A stretch of 16,299 nt of DNA from CAYVQE01 sp964633205 (lineage in GTDB: Bacteria; Myxococcota; B64-G9): contig CAZWFN010000141.1 of the NCBI GenBank assembly GCA_964633205.1, positions 1 through 16,299 on the forward strand. The letters run 5' to 3'. Positions within the stretch are counted from its first letter, which is position 1. Each line of letters opens with the position of its first letter. The position numbers and the translations under genes were made by a program. The notes beneath the pieces were generated by a model, which was not told the origin of the DNA, ran no database searches, and worked only from the letters and a program-made list of their open reading frames with translations. Shown here piece after piece: positions 6,746-13,262 of the stretch.

Positions 6746-8116
6746 ATGTCGGAGAGCGTGACCATTCGGGGCCGAGAGGGTGAGGGCAACACTTTCCTGA
6801 CCACCGGTCAGGTGATCGACGGCCTGATGAACCTGTTGGGCCAGGGCAAGACGGGTGAGGCGGCCGACATCTACTCGCGCTGCCAGGAGGACGTCGGCTT
6901 TCTGCTGATCAACAAGGCCCAGAGCAGCGGACCGGTGCAGAAGGCCCTGGCCAACATGCTCTACCGGGCCCGCGACTACGACAAGGCCGCGCTGTGCTGC
7001 GAGAACATGGGCGAGTTCGCCAAGGCGGCCCAGCTCTACGAGCTCGACGACGACTACCAGTCGGCGGCCGAGATGTACGCCAAGGTGGAGAGCTTCGACA
7101 AGGCCGCCGAGATGTTCGAGCGCAACCAGAACTTCCGCCAGGCGGCCGATCTCTACCTGAAGGTCAAGAACTACGCCCGGGCGGCGGCCAACTTCGAGAA
7201 GGCGGTCAATTACTTCATCGCCGGCAAGCTCTACCACGAGCTGGGCAAGTACCGAAAATCGATGGAGCTGTTGCAGAAGGTGCAGACCGACCACGAGGAT
7301 TTCAAGACGGCCACCATCTTGATCGGCGATATCCTGGCCAAGAACGGCTATCCCGATCTGGCCATCAAGAAGATGCTCAACGTGATCAAGAGCGAGGCGG
7401 TCGGGCCGGACAACGCCGAGCTGTATTACCACCTGGCCGGCTTCCACGCCATCAAGGGCAACACCGAGGTGGCCAAGAACATCTACCAGCAGCTGCTCAA
7501 CTTCGACATCGGCTACAAGGACGTCGACGACAAGCTCAAGGAGCTGGGCGAGACCTCGGTCTCCGACAGCCTGTCGGACATTCCCAGTGTGCCCGAGGAC
7601 GACGAGGTCGAGCTCGGCGTGGAGCTCGATGTCGAATTGCCCGCGGGCGCCGAGCCGCCGTCGCAGATCGTGGGCGTGATGGATGGCTTCAACTTTCTGC
7701 AGAAGGTGCCGTTGTTCGCCGACATGCCGCTGTCGGCCATGAAGGCCTTTTACAACGTATGCCAGGATCGCACCCTGGTCGAGGGCGAGCTGCTGATCGA
7801 GCAGGGCCGGCCGGGCGTGGCCTTGTTCGTCATCCGCCAGGGCGAGGTGTCGGTGCTGCGGGTCGAGGGCGACCAGACCAAGGAGGTGGCCGTGCTCGGC
7901 GCGGGCGATCACGTCGGCGAGATGAGCCTGGTGGACGAGGCGCCCACCTCGGCCCGGGTGGTGGCCAAGACCGAGGTGCGGCTGTTCGAGATTTCCCGCG
8001 ATCAGTTTCTGCGCTTCCTGCAGGCCCACGACAAGTTCGCGGTGCGGGTGCTGCGGGTGTTCGTGCGCACCATGGCCCAGCGGCTGCGCGAGACCACCGC
8101 CAAGCTGGCCCGCTGA
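6746..8116 (+). CDS. TPR-repeat protein with C-terminal cyclic-nucleotide-binding-type domain
   Basis: The 456-residue cytoplasmic protein has no signal peptide or membrane segment. Residues ~20-265 are helical TPR-like repeats (for example DYDKAALCCENMGEFAKAAQLYEL and SFDKAAEMFERNQNFRQAADLYLKV). An acidic linker (~270-305) leads to a Crp-type beta-roll domain at ~315-456 (FLQKVPLFADMP, GELLIEQGRPGVALFVIRQGEVSV). In the phosphate-binding cassette, GEMSLVDEAPTSARVVA (391-407), the Arg expected before Ser is Thr401, with an Arg displaced two positions on. cAMP/cGMP binding is therefore uncertain. There is no helix-turn-helix after the domain, so it is not a Crp-type transcription factor; an adaptor or signalling scaffold role is inferred. 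The ATG at 6746 has GGTGGAG 4 bases upstream. The WD40 lipoprotein gene follows after 26 bases, probably in the same operon. Confidence 0.92.
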   Translation: MSESVTIRGREGEGNTFLTTGQVIDGLMNLLGQGKTGEAADIYSRCQEDVGFLLINKAQSSGPVQKALANMLYRARDYDKAALCCENMGEFAKAAQLYELDDDYQSAAEMYAKVESFDKAAEMFERNQNFRQAADLYLKVKNYARAAANFEKAVNYFIAGKLYHELGKYRKSMELLQKVQTDHEDFKTATILIGDILAKNGYPDLAIKKMLNVIKSEAVGPDNAELYYHLAGFHAIKGNTEVAKNIYQQLLNFDIGYKDVDDKLKELGETSVSDSLSDIPSVPEDDEVELGVELDVELPAGAEPPSQIVGVMDGFNFLQKVPLFADMPLSAMKAFYNVCQDRTLVEGELLIEQGRPGVALFVIRQGEVSVLRVEGDQTKEVAVLGAGDHVGEMSLVDEAPTSARVVAKTEVRLFEISRDQFLRFLQAHDKFAVRVLRVFVRTMAQRLRETTAKLAR

Positions 8117-8142
8117 GTCCGATTTCGCCGAGGGGAGGAAGC

Positions 8143-9243
8143 ATGCGCGCAGCACGTTGTGTGGCGGTCGGATTGCTGGCCGCGATCGCCTGCAGCTGCA
8201 CGGCCAAGGAACTCGAGGCGCCGGATGCCGGCCGGCCCGAGAAGAAGAAAACCGAGAAGAAGGTCGACCCCTACGCCGAGCTGAGCTTCCGTGAGCTGGG
8301 CCGCCACGCCAAGGGCGCCACCCACGTGGCCTGGTCACCGGACGGCAAGCTGCTGCTGTCGACCGGGCGCGACCACAAAATATACTTGTGGGATCCGGCC
8401 AGCGGCGAGCGGGTGCGCACCTTGGAGGGCCACAGCGACACGGTGGCCATGGCCGTCTTCTCCAAGGATGGGGCCAAGATCGCCTCGGCCGCCGACGATC
8501 GGACCGCCCGCATCTGGGAGGCGGCCAGCGGCAAGCAGCTGGCGCTGTTGGAGGAAAAGGCGCCCAAGGGCAAGCTCAGCGAAGAGGAGCAAGCCGCCCT
8601 GGATGCCCTGCCGCCGCCCAAGGTCAACTGGGCCCTGTTCACCGCCGACGGCGCCAAGCTGCTGACCGCGTCCGACGACTTCGCGTTGAAGCTGTGGGAT
8701 GCCGACAGTGGCAAGCTGCTGGACAAGTACGTCGACGAGGGCTGCCGCCAGCGCAGCGTGCACCGGCGGCGCGAAGCCGACGGTTGGGTCAGCTCGGCCG
8801 GCTGCGTGGCCGATGGGGTGGCCTACCTGAAGTTCTGGGACGCCGCGGGCCACGTCACCGGGGTGCGCGGCGACGAGCGCCACGACGCCCACTTCATCGC
8901 CTTCGACCGCCAGGCCCGCTTCCTGGCCGCGGCCGACGGCTCGACCTTCGTCAATATCTTCAGCGCCCAGGGCTCGTTCCTGAAGCAGATCATGGTCGGC
9001 AGCTACCACTTTTGCCTGGAGTTCGGCCCGGCCGACGCCACCTTGCTGGTGGGCACCGACGGCGGCCAGGTCAATGTCTATGCGGTCGACGGTTGGCGCC
9101 GATTGGGTCAGGTGGACGTGGGCCAGGCGGTGGCCATCGACGGGCTGGCGCTCAACCCCAACACCGGCAGCCTGGCCGCGGCGCTGCGCGACGGCCGGGT
9201 GATGCTGCTGGACGAACCCATCCGGCCGCCCGCGGCCGACTGA
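8143..9243 (+). CDS. WD40-repeat lipoprotein
   Basis: The 366-residue product starts with a short basic and hydrophobic leader ending in AIAC (residues 14-17), an acceptable though imperfect lipobox with a second cysteine at 19. A charged linker rich in Lys/Glu follows (24-45). A beta-propeller of WD40 repeats is clear at HVAWSPDGKLLLSTGRDHKIYLWD (61-84), VAMAVFSKDGAKIASAADDRTARIWE (~101-126) and WALFTADGAKLLTASDDFALKLWD (~163-186), with degenerate blades to the end. Such propellers bind protein partners; no catalytic role is expected. The start is fixed by GGGGAGGA 3 bases before ATG 8143. A reading frame open much further upstream overlaps the previous gene and is not coding. It follows the TPR/cNMP gene by 26 bases, so co-transcription is likely, though one product is cytoplasmic and the other exported. 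Confidence 0.9.
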   Translation: MRAARCVAVGLLAAIACSCTAKELEAPDAGRPEKKKTEKKVDPYAELSFRELGRHAKGATHVAWSPDGKLLLSTGRDHKIYLWDPASGERVRTLEGHSDTVAMAVFSKDGAKIASAADDRTARIWEAASGKQLALLEEKAPKGKLSEEEQAALDALPPPKVNWALFTADGAKLLTASDDFALKLWDADSGKLLDKYVDEGCRQRSVHRRREADGWVSSAGCVADGVAYLKFWDAAGHVTGVRGDERHDAHFIAFDRQARFLAAADGSTFVNIFSAQGSFLKQIMVGSYHFCLEFGPADATLLVGTDGGQVNVYAVDGWRRLGQVDVGQAVAIDGLALNPNTGSLAAALRDGRVMLLDEPIRPPAAD

Positions 9244-9283
9244 CCACCCGGCCCGCGACGGGCCGAGCAAGGCGGGTACCGGC

Positions 9284-9577
9284 ATGATCGCCAGCGTCAG
9301 CTTCGTCCCCATCGGGGTGGGCCCCTCGCTGTCGCGCTACGTGGCCCGGGCGGTGGAGATCATCCGCCAGTCCGATCTGGCCCACGAGTTCCACGCCATG
9401 GGGACCAACCTCGAAGGCGACTTCGATCAGATCATGGCCGTGGTCAAGCGCTGCGACGAGGCCCTGATCGAGATGGGCGCGCCGCGGGTTCTGATCCGGC
9501 TCAGCCTCGATGACCGGCGCGACAAGCCCGGCCGGATGCAGGCCAAGCGCGCCAGCGTCGAATCCAAGCTCGGCTGA
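9284..9577 (+). CDS. Thiamine-binding protein, MTH1187/YkoF family (UPF0045)
   Basis: The 97-residue product matches the MTH1187/YkoF (Thiamine_BP) family along its whole length. It has the N-terminal strand ASVSFVPIGVGPSLSRYVARAVEII, the central HAMGTNLEGDFDQIMAVVKRCDEAL, and the C-terminal LDDRRDKPGRMQAKRASVESKL, with the conserved DDRRDKP. Family members form ferredoxin-like folded oligomers, and some bind thiamine or hydroxymethylpyrimidine; the physiological role here is unknown. It lies 40 bases after the WD40 gene with only a weak upstream ribosome site (AAGGCGGG). It may be the last gene of that group. The tandem repeat at 9612-9660 follows it. Confidence 0.93.
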   Translation: MIASVSFVPIGVGPSLSRYVARAVEIIRQSDLAHEFHAMGTNLEGDFDQIMAVVKRCDEALIEMGAPRVLIRLSLDDRRDKPGRMQAKRASVESKLG

Positions 9578-9611
9578 GCCAGCTCCGCCCATACAGCTCA
9601 ACCGAAACCAA

Positions 9612-9660
9612 GAACCAAGAACCAAGAACCAAGAACCAAGAACCAAGAACCAAGAACCAA
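9612..9660. repeat. Seven perfect copies of the heptamer GAACCAA
   Basis: The 49 bases are 7 x 7 bp exactly (TTGGTTC on the other strand), preceded by an imperfect unit (GAAACCAA at 9604-9611). The array lies between the convergent genes ending at 9577 and 9689. It is conspicuously A-rich against the surrounding GC-rich DNA. Because the unit is not a multiple of three, all frames read through it as a repeating peptide, which explains spurious open frames on the minus strand. Such arrays change length by slippage. Confidence 0.97.
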
Positions 9661-9688
9661 AGTCCCCCCGGTCGGACGCCCCCCCAGC

Positions 9689-10855
9689 TCAGAACCGCAG
9701 CAGCACCCCGGCGCCGGCGCCCCCGCCCGGCGTGGGCCCGAGCAGCCACTGCACGCTGACCGGGTCTTCAGCCGGCGGCAGGCCCAGCTCGCGGCGCAGC
9801 CCGGCGTTGAAGTGGCGCACGGCGCTGTCGATCTCGGCCGGCTCGAGCACCGGATGGACCGGGTTGGGCCCGCCGACCCGCTCCGCCGCCTCGGCCACCA
9901 GCCCCCACAGCACCGCTCCGGTCACCCCGGCGGCCAGGCCCAGGCCGGTGACGATGCCACCGGCGATGCGCGCTTCATCGCCGGCGTTGTACAGCGGCGT
10001 GCTCAGCCCGGCCACCGCGATTCCGGCCAGGGTCAGGCCCAGGCCCAACCGGCGCCGGCTCTGCACCGTCGCCACCCGCCGCTGTACCCGCGCCAGCAGA
10101 TCCGGCCGACCGCTCAGCTCGGCCAGTTCCAGCTCGCCGAGGGGCCTTCCCCGGCGCAGCGCCAGGGGCCGGCCGGGCCGCTGGGGATCGTCGGCCAGCA
10201 CCAGCCGCCGCAGCAGGTAGATCTCGCGCGCTTCCGCGCCTGGCGGCGGGCCCGGGCGCTCTGTGGCCGGCGGCGGTTGCGGAGCGATGGCCAGGGGGTA
10301 GCCACGGTCGAGCAGCATCTGTCCGTCGGCGGTGGCCAGCAGGGCGTGCAGCTCCACCTGCTCGCTGGCCTCGATCCAGCGCACCAGCAAGGCGGCGGCC
10401 GCCTGCGAGCGGCGAGCGGCTGCGGCCAGCCCGGCCGGAGTGGGCACCGGCGGATCTCCGGTCCGCTCGGCCACCGTCGCCGGCGGGATGCGTCGGGCCA
10501 CCCCGGCCGCCTCCAGCGCTGCGGGCAGCTCGGCTACGAGCCGGCCCAGGTCGCGCCGGGTGCCCAGCGCTTCGGGCGGCAGCAGTGCCAGCGGCGCCCG
10601 CGTTCCCAGGGCGCGCTCCACCTCGAAGGCCAGCCGGGCGAGCACCTCGGGCAACGGAGCCGGCTTTGCTGCCGCCGCTGGCTCGGAGTTCGCGCCCGCG
10701 TCTGTCTCCAGCGCCCCGCCCTTGTCGGGCTTGGGCTGCTGCTTCTCCACCTCGGCATCGTCCGCCTCGTCCGCCTGCTCTGCTGCCGCGAGGCAGGGAC
10801 AGGCCAGCAGCAGAGACCAGCTTCCGAGCAGGGCCAACAATCGTGTTCTGGGCAT
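9689..10855 (-). CDS. Secreted, membrane-anchored protein of unknown function
   Basis: I do not recognise a family for this 388-residue protein. It has a signal peptide (MPRTRLLALLGSWSLLLACPCLAAAEQ, cleavage near 25; C19 and C21 could alternatively suggest a lipoprotein, but no good lipobox is present). An acidic/proline-rich linker (28-70) precedes a soluble, alanine- and leucine-rich domain (~70-200). Two hydrophobic segments follow at ~270-285 and ~297-321. A C-terminal region (DSAVRHFNAGLRRELGLP) ends in GAGVLLRF. The overall plan resembles the protein at 2169-3125: signal, linker, two hydrophobic segments, tail ending in RF. They may be distant relatives (inference). The start is supported by GGAGG 6 bases before the ATG. 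Open frames extending further upstream to ~11431 overlap the CheY gene and are spurious. Confidence 0.8.
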   Translation of the reverse strand: MPRTRLLALLGSWSLLLACPCLAAAEQADEADDAEVEKQQPKPDKGGALETDAGANSEPAAAAKPAPLPEVLARLAFEVERALGTRAPLALLPPEALGTRRDLGRLVAELPAALEAAGVARRIPPATVAERTGDPPVPTPAGLAAAARRSQAAAALLVRWIEASEQVELHALLATADGQMLLDRGYPLAIAPQPPPATERPGPPPGAEAREIYLLRRLVLADDPQRPGRPLALRRGRPLGELELAELSGRPDLLARVQRRVATVQSRRRLGLGLTLAGIAVAGLSTPLYNAGDEARIAGGIVTGLGLAAGVTGAVLWGLVAEAAERVGGPNPVHPVLEPAEIDSAVRHFNAGLRRELGLPPAEDPVSVQWLLGPTPGGGAGAGVLLRF

Positions 10856-10998
10856 CGCCGTCCTCCAAGCCGCGGGCGGTTTCTGGCTGTGGTGCATGAT
10901 ACGGTATGGGCTGGCTCGGATGCCAACCCCACGGCCGGGACCGAGCGATTTTCCCCGCGCGTCCGGGCACGTGGGATGGGCGCCGGCCGGCACTGTCC

Positions 10999-11028
10999 TT
11001 GACAGGCTTTCCCGCCGGAACGTAACAT
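10999..11028 (+). promoter_or_regulatory. Predicted sigma70-type promoter of the cheY-like gene
   Basis: A perfect TTGACA (10999-11004), an 18-base spacer and TAACAT (11023-11028) lie in the 259-base gap between divergent genes. The start site would be near 11035, leaving a leader of about 80 bases. The leader contains CCACCC/GGGTGG and CCCCG/CGGGG complementary pairs that could fold into a hairpin around 11032-11062. No known riboswitch is recognised. Confidence 0.6.
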
Positions 11029-11114
11029 GAGCCACCCGATCCCCGTACGTGCCGGGGTGGTCGGTGACCCGATGGGTCCGCTGCGGGGGTGACTCCGCTC
11101 GGCGGGAGGATTCG

Positions 11115-11501
11115 ATGGGCCGCAGGGTACTGGTGGTCGACGACAGCATCGCCATCGCACGGCAGCTGACCGGCCTGGTCGAGGGCTTCGGCGGCCACCA
11201 GGTGGTGGGCCATGCCAAGAACGGCGCCGAGGCGATCAAGATGTACAAGACCCTCGCGCCGGACGTGGTGCTGATGGACATCGTCATGCCCATGATGGAC
11301 GGCATCCAGTCATTGCGCACCCTGCTGCGGCTCGACCCGCAAGCCCAGGTGGTCATGATCTCGTCCATGGGCGGCGTCGGCGACAAGGTCGAGGAGTCGC
11401 TGCGCCTGGGCGCCAAGAGCGTCATCGCCAAGCCCTTTGATCCGGATCAGATCCGCGCGGCGCTGGACAAGCTGCCCGCCGCGGCCGGCGAGGAGAGCTA
11501 G
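11115..11501 (+). CDS. CheY-like single-domain response regulator
   Basis: The 128-residue protein is a stand-alone receiver domain. The acidic pocket is D9-D10 (VLVVDDS), the phospho-acceptor is D55 (VVLMDIVMP), the switch residue is S83 or S84 (VVMISSMGG), and the conserved lysine is K106 (AKPFDPDQI). There is no output domain, so it signals by binding partners. The start at 11115 has GGGAGGA 4 bases upstream. The next gene starts 5 bases after its stop and encodes a CheX-type phosphatase domain, so the pair probably works together. No histidine kinase is in the window. cheY-like naming does not imply flagellar control, as no motility genes are seen. Confidence 0.95.
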   Translation: MGRRVLVVDDSIAIARQLTGLVEGFGGHQVVGHAKNGAEAIKMYKTLAPDVVLMDIVMPMMDGIQSLRTLLRLDPQAQVVMISSMGGVGDKVEESLRLGAKSVIAKPFDPDQIRAALDKLPAAAGEES

Positions 11502-11506
11502 CGGCG

Positions 11507-12412
11507 ATGGGTATCCAGTTCTTCGGCGAGTTCCTCATCGATCGCTGGGTGATCACCCGTGGCCAGCTGCTCGAGGCGCTGGAGCTGCAGCAGTACCGCA
11601 ACACCAAGTTCGGCGCCCTGGCCGTGGAACAGGGATTCATCGACCGGAAGCAGGCCGCGCAGATCAACGCCCGCCAGCGCACCGCGGACAAGCGCTTTGG
11701 CGACCTGGCGATCGAGATGTGCCTGATGACCGCCGAGCAGGTGCGCACCGTGTTGATCCTGCAGAAGAACAACTATCTCTACCTGGGCGAGTCGCTGCTG
11801 GAGCTCGGCCACATCACCGAGGACATTCTGGAGCGCGAGCTGGCCATCTTCGAGGGCGAGCAGGCCCGGTATGCCCATGAGGCGGTGCCGGTGCCGGAGG
11901 GAGTGGGTGGCGCGGCGGTGGTCTCGGCCAGCGTGGATCTGACCCGCAAGATGTTCTTGCGGGTGGTCGGCATGCTGGTCAAGGTGGGCGCGGGCCGACT
12001 GGGCGAGCCGCCGCCGGCCGAGCCCGGGGTGCCGCGACCCGACTACCACCTGACCGTCTCGGTGCCGCTGGCCTCCAGCACCCCGGTGCGCTACCTGCTG
12101 AGCGTCTCCAGCGAGGTGGCGGTGCAGATCGCATCCAAGATCCTGGGCCAGGACGCCACCCGCGAGTCCGAAGCCCTGGTCGAGGACGCGGTCCGCGAGT
12201 TCTGCAACATCGTCTGTGGCAACGTGGCCGCCCGCTTGGCCCAGCAGGGGCTGGACGTGGACATCGGCCCGCCCGAGACCCACGGCGAGCTGCCCGCGGC
12301 CGACGAGGGCCGCAGCGTGGTCTCCTACCCGATCAAGGTCGGCGAAGGCGCTGTGGACCTGCGCTTCCTGGTCCCAGTCGCCGCCGCCGCGCAAGCGCCA
12401 GCCGGGGACTGA
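11507..12412 (+). CDS. MshEN-like repeat protein fused to a CheX-type phosphatase domain
   Basis: The 301-residue protein has two parts. Residues ~5-118 hold three repeats of the type FGEFLIDRWVITRGQLLEAL, FGDLAIEMCLMTAEQVRTVL and LGESLLELGHITEDILEREL, resembling the MshEN / GspE N-terminal module, some of which bind cyclic di-GMP. Residues ~140-292 look like a CheX/CheC-type phosphatase domain: an alpha/beta fold with EFCNIVCGN, giving E231-x-x-N234 as the catalytic Glu-Asn pair known from CheX. Family knowledge says CheX removes phosphate from phospho-CheY. The receiver encoded 5 bases upstream is the natural substrate (inference). The ribosome site lies in the end of the previous gene (GGAGAG, ~9 bases upstream), which suggests translational coupling. 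cdG binding is uncertain because I cannot confirm the consensus residues. Confidence 0.82.
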   Translation: MGIQFFGEFLIDRWVITRGQLLEALELQQYRNTKFGALAVEQGFIDRKQAAQINARQRTADKRFGDLAIEMCLMTAEQVRTVLILQKNNYLYLGESLLELGHITEDILERELAIFEGEQARYAHEAVPVPEGVGGAAVVSASVDLTRKMFLRVVGMLVKVGAGRLGEPPPAEPGVPRPDYHLTVSVPLASSTPVRYLLSVSSEVAVQIASKILGQDATRESEALVEDAVREFCNIVCGNVAARLAQQGLDVDIGPPETHGELPAADEGRSVVSYPIKVGEGAVDLRFLVPVAAAAQAPAGD

Positions 12413-12438
12413 CCCGGCCGGGGCACTGGAGTATCGAG

Positions 12439-12762
12439 ATGCAATCCGTTCAACTGGCCACCTTCGGCGTCTGGGAGCTGGTCGTCATCCTGGCCATCGT
12501 GCTGCTGATCTTCGGCGCCGGCAAGCTGCCCCAGCTCGGCGAGTCGCTGGGCAAGGGCATCCGCAACTTCCGCAAGTCCTTCAAGGACGAGCCCAAACAA
12601 GTCGAGGGCGAGGCCGAGCGGGTGGACGAGGATGAGCCGGTCGCCGGCCAGGCCGAGCGGCTGGAAGAAGGCAAGCCGCCCGAGCAGCTGCCCGCCTCCC
12701 AGCGGGAGCAGCCGGCCGAGGTGCGCAAAGACAAGGTCGACTCACCGGTGGAGAACCGCTAG
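12439..12762 (+). CDS. tatA: Twin-arginine translocase subunit, TatA type
   Basis: The 107-residue protein has a single N-terminal membrane helix (about 10-25), then FGAGKLPQLGESLGKGIRNFRKSFKD, the standard TatA hinge and amphipathic helix. A long charged tail rich in Glu follows. TatA oligomers form the conducting part of the Tat system, which exports folded proteins across the inner membrane. GGAG lies 7 bases before the ATG. It begins 26 bases after the CheX-domain gene, so it may be in that operon. A TatB-type gene follows. TatA and TatE cannot be told apart from sequence alone. Confidence 0.93.
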   Translation: MQSVQLATFGVWELVVILAIVLLIFGAGKLPQLGESLGKGIRNFRKSFKDEPKQVEGEAERVDEDEPVAGQAERLEEGKPPEQLPASQREQPAEVRKDKVDSPVENR

Positions 12763-12802
12763 CGCCCCCGCCGTCCGCGAGGACGCCGCGGCCAACCCAT
12801 CC

Positions 12803-13237
12803 ATGTTCGGCATCGGTACCTGGGAGCTGGTGCTCATCTTGATCCTGGCCCTGATCCTGCTGGGCCCGGACAAGCTGCCCGGCATGGCCCGTTCGGTCGG
12901 GCGCAGCCTGACCAAGCTGCGCCGGACCGCGGACGAGGTGCGCCGCGACATGGACCTGGACGGCCTGCAACAGGACATCCGCTCCAGCCTGTTCGAGGAC
13001 CCGGAGCTCGATCAAATACAACGCGACCTGGACCTGCGCGGCGACATCCGCCGCGCCATGCGCGAGCTGCAGGACCCGCCGCCGCTGCCCGGGCCGGACC
13101 AGGGCGCGGCCGCCGCCGCGCCTGCGGATCGCGAGGGCTCGGAAGCGCAGCCGCCGCCGGTGGCGGGCGGGCCGAAAGATGTGGCCGAGCGCAGATCCAC
13201 CTTGCCGGCCGAGCCGGACGACGAGACGCCTGCCTGA
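12803..13237 (+). CDS. tatB: Twin-arginine translocase subunit, TatB type
   Basis: The 144-residue protein begins MFGIGTWELVLILILALILLGPDKLPGMARSVG-like sequence: one membrane helix (about 6-20), the GP-KLP hinge, then a long amphipathic helix and a proline-rich tail. The FGIG...ELxLI...GPxxLP pattern and the length favour TatB over TatA, which instead has FGxxKLP. TatB works with TatC to recognise twin-arginine signals. No TatC is present downstream. The ribosome site is weak (no clear purine run within 10 bases), so translation may depend on coupling with the tatA gene 40 bases upstream. Confidence 0.88.
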   Translation: MFGIGTWELVLILILALILLGPDKLPGMARSVGRSLTKLRRTADEVRRDMDLDGLQQDIRSSLFEDPELDQIQRDLDLRGDIRRAMRELQDPPPLPGPDQGAAAAAPADREGSEAQPPPVAGGPKDVAERRSTLPAEPDDETPA

Positions 13238-13262
13238 GCCGGCCGGGAAGGGGGTAGCGGTC

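Noticed and set aside
9604..9660. Possible CRISPR array.
   Set aside because: Units are 7 bp with no spacers and no cas genes in the window.
9501..9749. Minus-strand frames encoding a repeating SWFLVLG peptide.
   Set aside because: The peptide is simply the translated TTGGTTC heptamer array; no flanking coding evidence exists.
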